Shown here piece by piece: positions 51,789 to 60,984 of a stretch of 64,000 nt of DNA. Within the stretch, counting starts at the first letter, position 1; every line of letters starts with the position of its first letter. A program made the translations under genes and the position numbers. The DNA is taken from the NCBI RefSeq assembly GCF_005577435.1, contig NZ_CP040396.1, forward strand, positions 1,980,501 through 2,044,500. The letters run 5' to 3'. The notes under the pieces were generated by a model that worked only from the letters and a program-made list of their open reading frames with translations, did not search any database and was not told the DNA's origin. The DNA is from Paenibacillus algicola. Lineage in GTDB: Bacteria > Bacillota > Bacilli > Paenibacillales > Paenibacillaceae.

Positions 51789-53081
51789 ATGGCAGAACTT
51801 CATAACAATACAATCTGGAAGCATGCGGATAAGGATTTGGCAGATGGCAGTGCCCAAGTGATTTCGATTCTGCAGGGCGAAGGACATGAGGCGTTCTGGG
51901 TGGGCGGCTGCGTCAGGGACGAGTATATGGGCCGGACAGTGAATGATATGGATATTACGACCAATGCGCTGCCCGAAGTGACGCTGTCACTATTCGAGAA
52001 GGTCATTCCTACGGGGATGAAGCACGGCACCGTTACCGTACTTATGCATGGACACGCTTACGAGGTTACGACATATCGCATTGAAAAAGGCTACGAGGAT
52101 CATCGCCGCCCGTCCGAGGTGGAGTTTGTCGATGATATTGAAAAGGATTTGCGGCGGCGTGACTTTACCATGAATGCAATGGCACTCGCCATGGATGGAC
52201 GCTTTGTCGATCCCTTCGGAGGAAGGAGCGACATTGATGACAGGCTGATTCGTTGTGTCGGAGATCCAAAGGTCCGGTTTCAAGAAGATGCCCTGCGCAT
52301 GATCCGCTGTATCCGGTTTGCTTCCAATTTTGGATTTATGATCGCTAAAGACACTTGGGCAGCACTGCTGGAACAGAGATCAACCCTGGGGTGGGTTGCG
52401 ATGGAACGAATTCGAACCGAGCTGGATAAGCTGATGTCCGGTCCCGATCCGCTGCGCGGTCTGGAGCTGATTCGGGAAGGGCGGCTGTACGAACATGTGA
52501 AAATGCCTTTTCCGTACCGTGGCCATCAGTCTGCTTATATCTCTGCAATTCCTGCGGTGAGGATGAGCAGCCCGGAGCAGGTGGACGTTCGTTACGCCCT
52601 TCTCCTTCTAGGCTGCCGTATTCCATCCTCGACCCCCTTGCTGCGGCAATGGACCTTCTCCAACCGCCGGATGGAGCTTATAAAAAAGCTGCTGCAGCTA
52701 CAGGAGGCCTGGACCGAGAACAGCGAAGGCCTTACATCCGAGCAGGCACGGTTATTATGGATTCGCTGTGTATTGATTGCGGGAGAGCCTATTGCCGCTC
52801 TGTGGCTAGAGCTGCAGCAGGCTGTTCAGACAGCGGGCGGTACTCCAGCAGTAGACATTCCGCAGGCGAGAGCCTGGCTGAGCGGCATGCCGGTCAAGAG
52901 CCTGAGAGAGCTCGCCTTGACCGGTGACGGGCTGCTGTCTGCAGTGGGCCGCCGCGGCGGCCCCTGGATGAAGCCGCTGCTCAGTCATCTGCTGCTGCTG
53001 GCAGCATCCGGACAGGTGGGCAATGACACAACCTTACTTATTGAAGAAGCAAAGCGGGTGATTATCGATGAAGGAATTTAA
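51789..53081 (+). CDS. cca: CCA tRNA nucleotidyltransferase
   Basis: 430 residues from ATG 51789. The catalytic head has FWVGGCVRDEYMGRTVNDMD with the DxD metal pair. Then come EDHRRPSEVEFVDDIEKDLRRRDFTMNAMA and DALRMIRCIRFASNFGF, class II hallmarks. It adds or repairs the 3' CCA of tRNA. The 3' end overlaps birA by 14 nt. Confidence 0.95.
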   Translation: MAELHNNTIWKHADKDLADGSAQVISILQGEGHEAFWVGGCVRDEYMGRTVNDMDITTNALPEVTLSLFEKVIPTGMKHGTVTVLMHGHAYEVTTYRIEKGYEDHRRPSEVEFVDDIEKDLRRRDFTMNAMALAMDGRFVDPFGGRSDIDDRLIRCVGDPKVRFQEDALRMIRCIRFASNFGFMIAKDTWAALLEQRSTLGWVAMERIRTELDKLMSGPDPLRGLELIREGRLYEHVKMPFPYRGHQSAYISAIPAVRMSSPEQVDVRYALLLLGCRIPSSTPLLRQWTFSNRRMELIKKLLQLQEAWTENSEGLTSEQARLLWIRCVLIAGEPIAALWLELQQAVQTAGGTPAVDIPQARAWLSGMPVKSLRELALTGDGLLSAVGRRGGPWMKPLLSHLLLLAASGQVGNDTTLLIEEAKRVIIDEGI

Positions 53082-54060
53082 GAAAGAGTCTTTGCTGGAT
53101 ATGTTTCTGGAGCAGCCGGAGCAATTTCTGTCCGGAGAAGAAATCAGCCGCAGGCTGTCGATCAGCCGGACAGCGGTATGGAAGCAGATTAACAAGCTGA
53201 GACAGGCGGGCTATGAGTTTGAAGCTCTGCCGCGTCTGGGCTACCGGATTACGGATCTGCCGATGCCGCTTGAGCAGGAGAAGCTGAAGACATTTCTACA
53301 AGGAGGCATGGGCAGAGAGCTGCATATTTTATCAACGACGCCTTCCACGCAGGAGGACGCAAGAAGACTGGCGGAAGAGGGTGCTCCTGAAGGTACGGTG
53401 GTCCTGGCTGAGGAACAGACAGGAGGACGCGGACGAATGGGAAAATCCTTCTTTTCTCCATATGGGAAAGGCGTCTGGATGAGCATCATCCTGCGGCCGT
53501 CGCAGCCGCTGCATCTGGTGCAGCAGCTGACCCTCCTCTGCGGTGTCGCTGTTCAAAGAGGTATCCGGAATATGACCGGACTTGCAGCGGGCATTAAGTG
53601 GCCGAATGATCTTCTAATTAACGACAAAAAGATATGCGGCATCCTGCTGGAGTCCAAGGCTGAGGATGATCGTGTCAGCTACTGCATTGCCGGGCTTGGA
53701 ATCAGTGCGAATATTTCCAAGGAGAGCTACCCGGAAGAGCTGCAGCCCATTGCCACCTCGCTGAAAGAAGAGAGCGGCAGAGCGGTAGACAGGAATGATT
53801 TGATTCTTTCGGTGCTGCATGAATTGGAGGAGCTCTACAAAATCTATAACCGTGACGGTTTTCAACCCATCGCAAGCCTGTGGGAAGCCTCCTCCATTAC
53901 ATTAAACCGCGAAGTCAGCGTTCAGTCTCCTGCCGGGGTCACGACAGGCAAGGCGGTAGGCCTTCATCCTTCAGGTGCGTTGCTGATTGAGAAAAGCGAC
54001 GGCAGCCACTATCCGGTTTTTTCCGGTGATATCCGTATTAGCCCCGTGCAGAAGGGGTAG
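53068..54060 (+). CDS. birA: biotin protein ligase / biotin operon repressor
   Basis: 330 residues. A winged helix (about 10-62; SGEEISRRLSISRTAVWKQI) is followed by the ligase domain with GRGRMGKSFFSPYGKGVWMS (biotinyl-AMP loop), KWPNDLLINDKKICGILLE and a C-terminal SH3-like part. It activates biotin, attaches it to carboxylases, and as repressor senses biotin supply. The neighbour order cca-birA-panB is that of B. subtilis. Confidence 0.95.
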   Translation: MKEFKKESLLDMFLEQPEQFLSGEEISRRLSISRTAVWKQINKLRQAGYEFEALPRLGYRITDLPMPLEQEKLKTFLQGGMGRELHILSTTPSTQEDARRLAEEGAPEGTVVLAEEQTGGRGRMGKSFFSPYGKGVWMSIILRPSQPLHLVQQLTLLCGVAVQRGIRNMTGLAAGIKWPNDLLINDKKICGILLESKAEDDRVSYCIAGLGISANISKESYPEELQPIATSLKEESGRAVDRNDLILSVLHELEELYKIYNRDGFQPIASLWEASSITLNREVSVQSPAGVTTGKAVGLHPSGALLIEKSDGSHYPVFSGDIRISPVQKG

Positions 54061-54076
54061 TGAAATCATTTTATTT

Positions 54077-54086
54077 TTGGTATACT
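54077..54086 (+). promoter_or_regulatory. extended -10 promoter of panB
   Basis: TTGGTATACT (54077-54086) with the TGG extension; no good -35. The predicted start is near 54093, directly at the foot of the pan stem-loop. Confidence 0.5.
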
Positions 54087-54092
54087 CATAAC

Positions 54093-54130
54093 CAAAGGCG
54101 GTATCCGGGGCTGCTCGGAACTGCACTTTT
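54093..54130 (+). ncRNA. pan motif stem-loop in the panB leader
   Basis: By hand fold: AAAG (54094-54097) pairs with CTTT (54126-54129), a single A (54125) bulges on the 3' side, GCGGT (54098-54102) pairs with ACTGC (54120-54124), a single A (54103) bulges on the 5' side, and TCCG (54104-54107) pairs with CGGA (54116-54119), closing an 8-nt loop (54108-54115). Two single bulged A residues in a stem-loop upstream of panB is how the published pan motif is described. This RNA is proposed to control pantothenate genes; its ligand is not established to my knowledge. Confidence 0.75.
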
Positions 54131-54182
54131 GAAGATGGATATAGATTGAAGCAATACAAGCAAATAACATACTGCATGGACA

Positions 54183-54233
54183 GATCTGTGGATTCTGCTC
54201 TGAGCCGAAAGGACCGAGACAGAAGGGACGATC
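54183..54233 (+). ncRNA. second hairpin of the panB leader
   Basis: GATC (54183-54186) pairs with GATC (54230-54233), TTCTG (54193-54197) with CAGAA (54220-54224), CTC (54198-54200) with GAG (54216-54218), and CC with GG around a GAAA tetraloop (54207-54210). One A (54219) bulges. It shares bases with the antiterminator strand AAAGGACCGA (54208-54217). Confidence 0.5.
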
Positions 54234-54265
54234 GCAAGTGACTCTTTTTTGCCTATCGGACCTTT
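54208..54265 (+). promoter_or_regulatory. candidate antiterminator of the panB leader
   Basis: AAAGGACCGA (54208-54217) is complementary, with one mismatch, to TCGGACCTTT (54256-54265). The latter includes CCTTT, the foot of the terminator 5' arm. Pairing here would open both the hairpin at 54183-54233 and the terminator. Confidence 0.5.
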
Positions 54266-54296
54266 TTAGCTGTACTGCTAAACAAGGTTTTTTTGT
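54261..54296 (+). terminator. leader terminator before panB
   Basis: CCTTTTTAGC (54261-54270) pairs with GCTAAACAAGG (54277-54287) around TGTACT, followed by seven T. It lies inside the leader, 43 nt before the panB start, so it is an attenuator rather than the end of birA alone. Confidence 0.7.
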
Positions 54297-54338
54297 TGTG
54301 TTTTCACACAAAGTCATTTGAAGGAGGCATGGTGTCAC

Positions 54339-55226
54339 ATGGCAGGCAAAACACCCTTAAACATCATTAAAATTAAAAATATGAAGCAGGACCAAACCCC
54401 GATCAGTATGCTCACAGCATACGATTACCCTTCGGCAAAGCTGGCGGAGAAGGCCGGGGTCGATATGATTCTTGTTGGAGATTCTCTGGGCAACGTGGTG
54501 CTGGGCTACGACTCCACCATCCCGGTCACGATCGAGGATATGGTGTATCATACCCGCGCAGTAGCCCGGGGCGCTGAGCATACCTTTATCGTCGCGGATC
54601 TCCCGTTCTTGACGTATCACGGCAGTCTTGATCATACGTTTGACCAGGTACGCCGGCTGATGCAGGAAGGACATGCCCATGCTGTCAAAATGGAGGGCGG
54701 AGCGGAAATCGCAGACACCGTTCAGCACGTAGTCCGCGCCGGAGTGCCCGTGCTGGGACATATCGGCTTGACACCGCAGGCGGTGAATCAGATTGGCGGC
54801 TATCGGGTGCAGGGCAAGGATGAGCAGGACAGAGCTCGTCTGATGAAGGATGCCAAGGCACTGGAGGCGGCAGGCGCATTTGCCATTGTGCTGGAGCTCG
54901 TGACGGAAGAAGCAGCAGCCGCTATCAGTCAGGAGCTGAGCATTCCGACCATCGGTATTGGTGCAGGGCGCGGCTGTGACGGACAGGTGCTCGTCTATCA
55001 TGATGTGCTCAAGTATACGTCAGACTACCGCAGTAAAAAGTTCGTCAAGAATTATGCTGACATTGGCGCGGTCATTACGGAAGGGCTGTCCCGGTATGTT
55101 CAAGAGGTCAAGAATCGGTCTTTTCCGGCAGAAGAGCATGTCTTTGGCGGCAAGGCGGCAGCAGAGAAGGCTGTAGAGACGACGCTTTACGGCGCCACCC
55201 GGGAAAAGGATAAGGTGAACAGCTGA
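54339..55226 (+). CDS. panB: 3-methyl-2-oxobutanoate hydroxymethyltransferase
   Basis: 295 residues from ATG 54339 with SD AAGGAGG (54321-54327). Typical segments are MLTAYDYPSAKLAEKAG, VGDSLGNVVLGYDSTIPVT (metal Asp), AHAVKMEGG and GHIGLTPQ. It adds a hydroxymethyl group from methylene-tetrahydrofolate to ketoisovalerate on the way to pantothenate. First gene of panBCD; its stop overlaps the panC ATG. Confidence 0.96.
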   Translation: MAGKTPLNIIKIKNMKQDQTPISMLTAYDYPSAKLAEKAGVDMILVGDSLGNVVLGYDSTIPVTIEDMVYHTRAVARGAEHTFIVADLPFLTYHGSLDHTFDQVRRLMQEGHAHAVKMEGGAEIADTVQHVVRAGVPVLGHIGLTPQAVNQIGGYRVQGKDEQDRARLMKDAKALEAAGAFAIVLELVTEEAAAAISQELSIPTIGIGAGRGCDGQVLVYHDVLKYTSDYRSKKFVKNYADIGAVITEGLSRYVQEVKNRSFPAEEHVFGGKAAAEKAVETTLYGATREKDKVNS

Positions 55227-56107
55227 TGCAGATCATTCGTACCATTCAAGCGCTTCGCACTGAGCTGTCGAGAGTCACTTCCAAAGGGATGGGACCGATC
55301 GGCTTTGTGCCCACGATGGGATATTTGCACGAGGGCCATGGCAGCCTGCTGGAGCGGGCAAGAATGGAATGCGGCACCGTCGTGCTTAGCATATTTGTGA
55401 ACCCGATCCAGTTTGGACCGGGGGAGGACTTCGAGACGTATCCTCGGGATGAAGCACGCGACCTTCATATTGCTGAAGAAAAGGGTGTGGATATCGCCTT
55501 CCTGCCCACCATGGAGGAGATGTATCCACAGCCGGTCAAGACGAAGGTGGCGGTGAGCGAGCTGACCACATTACTGTGCGGGGCTTCGCGCCCCGGTCAT
55601 TTTGACGGTGTGACAACGGTAGTCAACAAGCTATTTAATATCGTAAAGCCGCATTATGCCTATTTCGGAATGAAGGATGCCCAGCAGGTGGCGGTGATTC
55701 AGCAGATGGTGACGGATCTGAATCTGGAGGTTCAGGTTATCCCCTGCCCCCTTGTTAGGGAGCAGGACGGACTTGCGATGAGCTCGAGAAATGTATATCT
55801 CAGCCCGGAAGAGCGGAGGCAGGCTTTATCGCTGTCACAGGCCCTTAGTGCCGCGCTGGAAGGCATTACAAAAGGTTCCCTGAGGACGGCTCCTGAGGTG
55901 CAGGAGCACCTGCGGTCTGTCATTAGCAAAGCCCCTTTGGCCCAGATTGATTACGCTGAAGTGCTGCTCTTCCCACAGCTTCAGGCTGTAAGTGACGATG
56001 CGACATTATCCAGTCTGTCAGAGACGGTTATATTGGCAGTAGCTGTGAAATTCGGAAAGACGCGCTTGATTGATAATGTACTTTACCAACCGAAAGCAGG
56101 TGTATAA
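55226..56107 (+). CDS. panC: pantothenate synthetase
   Basis: 293 residues. The HIGH-type motif lies in VPTMGYLHEGHGSLL (most relatives read EGHLSL), followed by FVNPIQFGPGEDFETYPRD, GxHFDGVTTVV-like PGHFDGVTTVVNKLFNI and MSSRNVYLSPEER. It condenses pantoate and beta-alanine using ATP. Confidence 0.96.
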   Translation: MQIIRTIQALRTELSRVTSKGMGPIGFVPTMGYLHEGHGSLLERARMECGTVVLSIFVNPIQFGPGEDFETYPRDEARDLHIAEEKGVDIAFLPTMEEMYPQPVKTKVAVSELTTLLCGASRPGHFDGVTTVVNKLFNIVKPHYAYFGMKDAQQVAVIQQMVTDLNLEVQVIPCPLVREQDGLAMSSRNVYLSPEERRQALSLSQALSAALEGITKGSLRTAPEVQEHLRSVISKAPLAQIDYAEVLLFPQLQAVSDDATLSSLSETVILAVAVKFGKTRLIDNVLYQPKAGV

Positions 56108-56110
56108 CTG

Positions 56111-56494
56111 ATGTTCAGAACGATGATGAAATCCAAAATTCACCGCGCCACGGTCACAGAAGCCAATCTCAATTATGTCGGCAGCATTACGATCGACGAG
56201 GATTTGATGGACACCGCGGATTTGCTGGAAAATGAGAAGGTTCAAATTGTAAATAACAATAATGGAGCCCGTCTGGAAACCTATGTCATTAAAGGGGAGC
56301 GCGGAAGCGGCGTGATCTGCTTGAATGGTGCTGCTGCAAGGCTGGTCCAGCCTGGAGACTCTGTCATTATCATTTCTTATGCGATGCTGTCCAGAGAAGA
56401 AGCGGCGGTGCATGAGCCGATCGTCGTCATTGTGGATGGAAACAACAAGCCGCTCGTAACCGAGCACCGCGAAATCCACGCCACGGTGCGATAA
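56111..56494 (+). CDS. panD: aspartate 1-decarboxylase
   Basis: 127 residues. The self-cleavage site is Gly24-Ser25 (NYVGSITID); cleavage makes the pyruvoyl group on Ser25. [21 protein letters not shown] is conserved. It forms beta-alanine from aspartate for PanC. The three pan genes lie within 2.2 kb under the leader described above. Confidence 0.96.
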   Translation: MFRTMMKSKIHRATVTEANLNYVGSITIDEDLMDTADLLENEKVQIVNNNNGARLETYVIKGERGSGVICLNGAAARLVQPGDSVIIISYAMLSREEAAVHEPIVVIVDGNNKPLVTEHREIHATVR

Positions 56495-56614
56495 GGGAAT
56501 GACACCAGAAAGTAACGGCATGACATCGAATGAAATCGCCCGTCTTAACAAAAAATGATATCAGGTCGGCTGCACTGATCACTCATTTATCAGGTTAAGG
56601 GTGGGATGCACTCC

Positions 56615-57244
56615 ATGTTTCAGCATGTATTCGATGAAATGAACAACATGTTCGATGAAATTGTGAAGCATTACCCTGCCGCTCAAGGCCCCCAAAAGCA
56701 AGCGCTGGTGCACAATTGGAATTTGCTCAAGCAGATGAGTGACGGCATCATTGACGAGTGGCTCCGCTTCGAGGAGAGAATGGCGGTGTTTCGTGAGAAC
56801 ACGGCTGCACCTCCGGGATTTCCGCCGACCGGATCGCCGGAGCTGCAGCTGGAGACGTTTATCCGGGGACAGGGCTATTACAAGCTGCTGATGTTTGAGC
56901 CTGCCTTATCTCAATTCACGGCAGCGGCCGAATCATACCCGGACAGTCCTTTAATCCGGCTCTACCTTGCCATGTCCCATCTGCATCTGGGGGAAACGTC
57001 AGAGGCTGCAAGGCAGCTGCTCGGGATGCTCCCTGGTGCAGAGGACAAGAAGCTGAAGGCCATCATTTACAATGCAATGGGCTGTATACAGGTGATTCAG
57101 GGAGCAAGGGATAAGGCCTCAGAGTTCTTTACTCTGGCGATTCAACAGGATCCTACATTGCCGGATCCTCTGAACAACCTGCAGGTCTGCCACCAAAAGC
57201 GGGGAGAACTGCAGTACGGAAGTCCGCTGATCTCGCTGTTATAA
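56615..57244 (+). CDS. TPR-like protein of unknown function
   Basis: 209 residues from ATG 56615; ATG 56606 is too near its SD AAGGGTGGG. The N-terminal 75 residues are a helical domain (MFQHVFDEMNNMFDEIVKHY). Residues about 85-200 hold two to three tetratricopeptide repeats (AAESYPDSPLIRLYLAMSHL, ASEFFTLAIQQDPTLPDPLN). No signal peptide. It stands between panD and dinG, a place empty in B. subtilis. Probably a protein-binding scaffold. Confidence 0.7.
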   Translation: MFQHVFDEMNNMFDEIVKHYPAAQGPQKQALVHNWNLLKQMSDGIIDEWLRFEERMAVFRENTAAPPGFPPTGSPELQLETFIRGQGYYKLLMFEPALSQFTAAAESYPDSPLIRLYLAMSHLHLGETSEAARQLLGMLPGAEDKKLKAIIYNAMGCIQVIQGARDKASEFFTLAIQQDPTLPDPLNNLQVCHQKRGELQYGSPLISLL

Positions 57245-57249
57245 GCCAC

Positions 57250-57302
57250 GAAGACGATGCTCCTTCGCTTTAAAGAAGCGGATGGCAGCATCGTCTTTTT
57301 GT
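57250..57302 (+). terminator. intrinsic terminator
   Basis: AAGACGATGCT pairs with AGCATCGTCTT with an inner CTTCGCTTTAAAGAAGCG stem-loop, then TTTTTG. Confidence 0.85.
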
Positions 57303-57381
57303 GCCGGCAGGGTGTGGAATGTTCAAAAAGCGTAACTTCTGGTATGCTGATAGGTAGACTGTAGGGAAGGAATTTGGCTCA

Positions 57382-60243
57382 ATGAAATATGCTGTGTTGG
57401 ACTTTGAAACGACGGGCAGCCATTCCACAGATGAGATTATCCAGGTAGGCCTGGCGATCATCGAAGAAGGCGGCCATATTTCCCGTGTATTCGGATCGTA
57501 TGTAAACCCGGGAATCCCGATACCTCCCTTTATCACCGGACTGACTGGGATCACGGAGCAGGATGTTAAAGATGCTCCGATGCTGGAAGAGATGATGATG
57601 CAGCTCGTTCCTTTACTGGACGATGTGATATTGGTTGGCCACAATGTAACGTTTGACTTTAATTTTTTGCAGAATGCACTGGATCGCTGCGGGTACCTGC
57701 CCTTCAGCGGCCGGATTCTGGACACTATACATTTTCTCAAAATATGCTTCCCCTCTTTGCACACCTACCAGCTGGGCATGGTTTCTGCTGAGTTCGGGCT
57801 GCAGCATGACCGGCCGCATCAGGCCGACAGCGACGCATTGGCAACAGCACATATTCTGCTGAAATGTTTCGAGGAGCTGGAGAAGCTGCCCTTGCTGACT
57901 ATTCAAAGGCTGGCTGATCTGTTTGTCGATGAGGACAGCGATATGGGCTGGTTCTTTGATGGCTTGAGAGAAGAGCGGGAGCGTCATCCGGTGGATGAGG
58001 AGAGTGAGCTCGGCTATACGTTCTATCGTCAGCTTGCCCTGGCTGTAGAGGACTGGACAGATATTCCGCCTGTACGTGATGAAGAGGAGGGTAACCCGCT
58101 CAAGAACGTGGGTTTTCCGGAATTTATGGAGCAGGTTCAGCGCAATTTACAGCAAACGCTATCTCATTATGAGAGCCGTGAAGCGCAGGAAATGATGTTC
58201 AACAAGGTCATGGAGGCCTTGGATGAACGCAAGCATCTGCTGATTGAGGCAGGAACCGGAACAGGCAAATCGCTCGGCTATTTGCTGCCCTCCATTTATC
58301 AGAGCGTCAAGCAGGAAGAGAAGGTCATTGTCAGCACCCATACGATTAATCTGCAGGAGCAGCTGCGGGAGCGGGATGTGCCTCTTCTGAATCAGGTTGT
58401 GCCCTTTCCTTTCAAAGCAGCCGTCTTCAAGGGAAGGCAGCATTATTTGTGTTTGCGAAAATTTGAACATAAAATAAACAGAAAAGACTTCGCCTCTCCG
58501 AAGGAAGATGTTATCATTGCTGCTCAAATGCTGGTGTGGCTGACTCAGACCCAGACGGGAGATGATGAGGAGCTGAATCTGGGCGGACGAAACGGCGAGT
58601 TCTGGGATAGTGTGTCCAGCGACTCCGATTCCTGCCTGGGCAGAGCCTGTCCCTGGTTCAAGAAATGCTACTACCACCGGGCGAGACATGAAGCAGGCTT
58701 GGCAGATGTCGTCATTACCAATCATTCCAAGCTATTTACGGATGTGAAGGCCAACCATCAGCTGCTGCCTCCCTACGAGAACCTTGTCATTGATGAGGCG
58801 CATCAGCTGGAAGAGGTGGCTGGCAAGCATTTGGGACTGAACGTGAAATATTTCTCGGTCGTGCATACGCTGATGCGTCTGTACAAGGACAGCAAGAACG
58901 GCCAGCTTCCGGCGCTTCGGCAGCTGCTCCAGCTCTCCGGCCATGAGAAATCTGGAGATTGGACTGCGGTTGTGGATCGGCTGATCCCCGATCTTATTAG
59001 CGTGAAAGAGCATTGGGACCGGCTTAGTGAGCAGCTGTTCCAGCTCATTCCGGAGAGAGGGGATGCTCTTCCCGGCGACGCAGGACAATATACGCTGCGG
59101 CTGTCCAAGTCGAAGCTGCCGAAGGCCTGGACCGAGCTGCAGCAGATCGAGCATCAGATCTACTTGACCCTGGGAGAGTTATCCCGTCAGGGAGATGTGC
59201 TGATCCAGGAGCTCAGAGAAGATCTGGATGATTACAGCGCTGACAGTCTGGTGACGGATCTGAACGGCTTGTTTAAGGACCTCGCCACCCATCGGGAGGA
59301 GCTGCGCTTTTTTATGAGCCTGACTCACGAGGAAACGGTATACTGGATGGAGGCCAACAGCAGCTATCGCAGCAAGTCACTTCAGCTCTATGCTGTCCCG
59401 ATTGACGTATCACAGCAGCTGAAGGCATTATTCTTTGATAAGAAGCAAAGTGTGATTCTCACCTCTGCGACCCTGTCTGTCGATAAATCATTCCAATATA
59501 TGATTGACAACCTGGGGCTGCAGGAGGCCTCGGAACAGAGCCGTCTGGACACCGTGCAGCTGCCTTCTCCGTTTCAGTACCGGGAGCAGGCGCTGCTCAT
59601 TGTCCCCCGGGACTTCCCGAGCGTGAAGGGAACGGTGGGAGATCCCAAATTTCTCAGCAGCCTGGTGCAGTCGCTGGCTGACGCGGCCGTGGCGACCCAG
59701 GGCCGAATGATGGTGCTGTTCACTTCCTACAAAATGCTGAGACAAGTCTATGAACCGTTAAAGGAGCTGCTGCAGTCCCGTGATATTCACGTCCTGGGAC
59801 AGGGGATGGACGGCGTGAGTCGAAGCAAGCTGATCCGGCGGTTTCAAGATAGCGGTCCCTCGGTTCTTCTGGGCACGAGCTCCTTCTGGGAAGGTGTTGA
59901 TATTCCAGGAGAGGCCCTTACCTGCCTGGCCATTGTCCGCCTTCCCTTTCAGCCGCCAAGCCACCCGCTGGTTGAAGCGAAGAGTGAGCTGCTGCAGCAG
60001 CAGAAGAAGAATCCGTTTATGAAGCTGTCTGTCCCGCAAGCAGTCATCCGCTTCAAGCAAGGGTTCGGCCGCCTCGTCCGAACTGCAAATGACCGCGGCA
60101 TCGTCATTGTTTATGATACAAGAATTATTGAATCCTATTACGGCAAGTATTTTCTGTACTCTTTACCCGGACCGAAAATGGAGCATATGCGATCTGATCA
60201 GATGGTATCTCGGATTGAGGAATGGCTTCAGCCTGATTCATGA
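57382..60243 (+). CDS. dinG: DinG-family helicase fused to an N-terminal 3'-5' exonuclease
   Basis: 953 residues. Residues 1-170 form a DEDDh exonuclease (D7 and E9 in LDFETTG, D92, H146 and D151). The XPD/DinG helicase follows: Walker A GTGTGKS (291-297), DEAH (471-474), and a C-terminal RecA half (SATLSVDKSFQ, SSFWEGVDIPGE, FKQGFGRLVR). Four cysteines, C357, C418, C423 and C429, have the spacing (61, 5, 6) that matches the Fe-S ligands of E. coli DinG (74, 5, 6). DinG unwinds DNA during repair and at R-loops; the nuclease part is a Firmicutes addition. Confidence 0.93.
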   Translation: MKYAVLDFETTGSHSTDEIIQVGLAIIEEGGHISRVFGSYVNPGIPIPPFITGLTGITEQDVKDAPMLEEMMMQLVPLLDDVILVGHNVTFDFNFLQNALDRCGYLPFSGRILDTIHFLKICFPSLHTYQLGMVSAEFGLQHDRPHQADSDALATAHILLKCFEELEKLPLLTIQRLADLFVDEDSDMGWFFDGLREERERHPVDEESELGYTFYRQLALAVEDWTDIPPVRDEEEGNPLKNVGFPEFMEQVQRNLQQTLSHYESREAQEMMFNKVMEALDERKHLLIEAGTGTGKSLGYLLPSIYQSVKQEEKVIVSTHTINLQEQLRERDVPLLNQVVPFPFKAAVFKGRQHYLCLRKFEHKINRKDFASPKEDVIIAAQMLVWLTQTQTGDDEELNLGGRNGEFWDSVSSDSDSCLGRACPWFKKCYYHRARHEAGLADVVITNHSKLFTDVKANHQLLPPYENLVIDEAHQLEEVAGKHLGLNVKYFSVVHTLMRLYKDSKNGQLPALRQLLQLSGHEKSGDWTAVVDRLIPDLISVKEHWDRLSEQLFQLIPERGDALPGDAGQYTLRLSKSKLPKAWTELQQIEHQIYLTLGELSRQGDVLIQELREDLDDYSADSLVTDLNGLFKDLATHREELRFFMSLTHEETVYWMEANSSYRSKSLQLYAVPIDVSQQLKALFFDKKQSVILTSATLSVDKSFQYMIDNLGLQEASEQSRLDTVQLPSPFQYREQALLIVPRDFPSVKGTVGDPKFLSSLVQSLADAAVATQGRMMVLFTSYKMLRQVYEPLKELLQSRDIHVLGQGMDGVSRSKLIRRFQDSGPSVLLGTSSFWEGVDIPGEALTCLAIVRLPFQPPSHPLVEAKSELLQQQKKNPFMKLSVPQAVIRFKQGFGRLVRTANDRGIVIVYDTRIIESYYGKYFLYSLPGPKMEHMRSDQMVSRIEEWLQPDS

Positions 60244-60318
60244 ATAAGGTGTGTTAGTGTTCCAGTGTTAGAGACTTAAAGTGTTCGGCCTTGAGTTTAA
60301 TCTATAGGGGGAGCAAGC

Positions 60319-60984
60319 ATGAAATCGGATAAAATTTCGGAAGCTGTGGTTCGCAGACTGCCTGTCTATCTGCGTTATTTGAATGAGCTGCATAAGAGAG
60401 AGGTTGCCACCGTCTCCTCGCAGGAGCTGGGGCAGAGGCTGGATCTAAATCCTGCCCAGATTCGCAAGGACCTTGCGTATTTCGGGGATTTTGGGAGAAA
60501 GGGCATCGGGTATGACGTCATTTATCTGATTGAGAAGATTCGCCAGATTCTGAAGCTGGATCAGCAAATTAACGTGGTGCTTGTCGGTGCAGGAAATCTG
60601 GGACATGCATTATCCAACTATAATGCCTTTCTGAAGGATAATATGAAAATCGTAGCGGTCTTTGACGCTCATACCGCTAAGGTGGGGACACGCATCAATA
60701 ACCTGACCGTGCTGCCGATGGAGGAGCTGAGTGATACGATTCAGAAGCTGAGCATTCGGATCGGCATCATCACCGTCCCGGACATTGAGGCGCAAAATGT
60801 TGCGGATATGCTGGTTGCAGCTGGAATTGAGGCCATATTGAATTTCGCGCCGGTCATTCTGAAGGCTCCATCTCACATCCGTATTCATACGGCTGATTTT
60901 ACGACAGATTTGCAAAGCCTGGCTTACTATTTGGATAATGGGAAGGAGGAGATGAACAATGACACCGCGGAAGCAGGTCATTAA
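60319..60984 (+). CDS. rex: redox-sensing transcriptional repressor Rex
   Basis: 221 residues. N-terminal winged helix (about 1-78; VSSQELGQRLDLNPAQIRKDLAYFG), then a Rossmann domain with VVLVGAGNLGHALSNY and a C-terminal swapped helix. Rex leaves DNA when NADH is high, turning on fermentation and alternative respiration genes. Here it lies after dinG, whereas B. subtilis rex is elsewhere. Its 3' end overlaps the next gene by 26 nt. Confidence 0.94.
   Translation: MKSDKISEAVVRRLPVYLRYLNELHKREVATVSSQELGQRLDLNPAQIRKDLAYFGDFGRKGIGYDVIYLIEKIRQILKLDQQINVVLVGAGNLGHALSNYNAFLKDNMKIVAVFDAHTAKVGTRINNLTVLPMEELSDTIQKLSIRIGIITVPDIEAQNVADMLVAAGIEAILNFAPVILKAPSHIRIHTADFTTDLQSLAYYLDNGKEEMNNDTAEAGH

Noticed and set aside
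54090..54300. T-box riboswitch in the panB leader
   Set aside because: No T-box sequence (AGGGTGGxACCGCG type), no specifier loop pattern, and the downstream genes are not amino-acid related. The two-bulged-A hairpin fits the pan motif instead.
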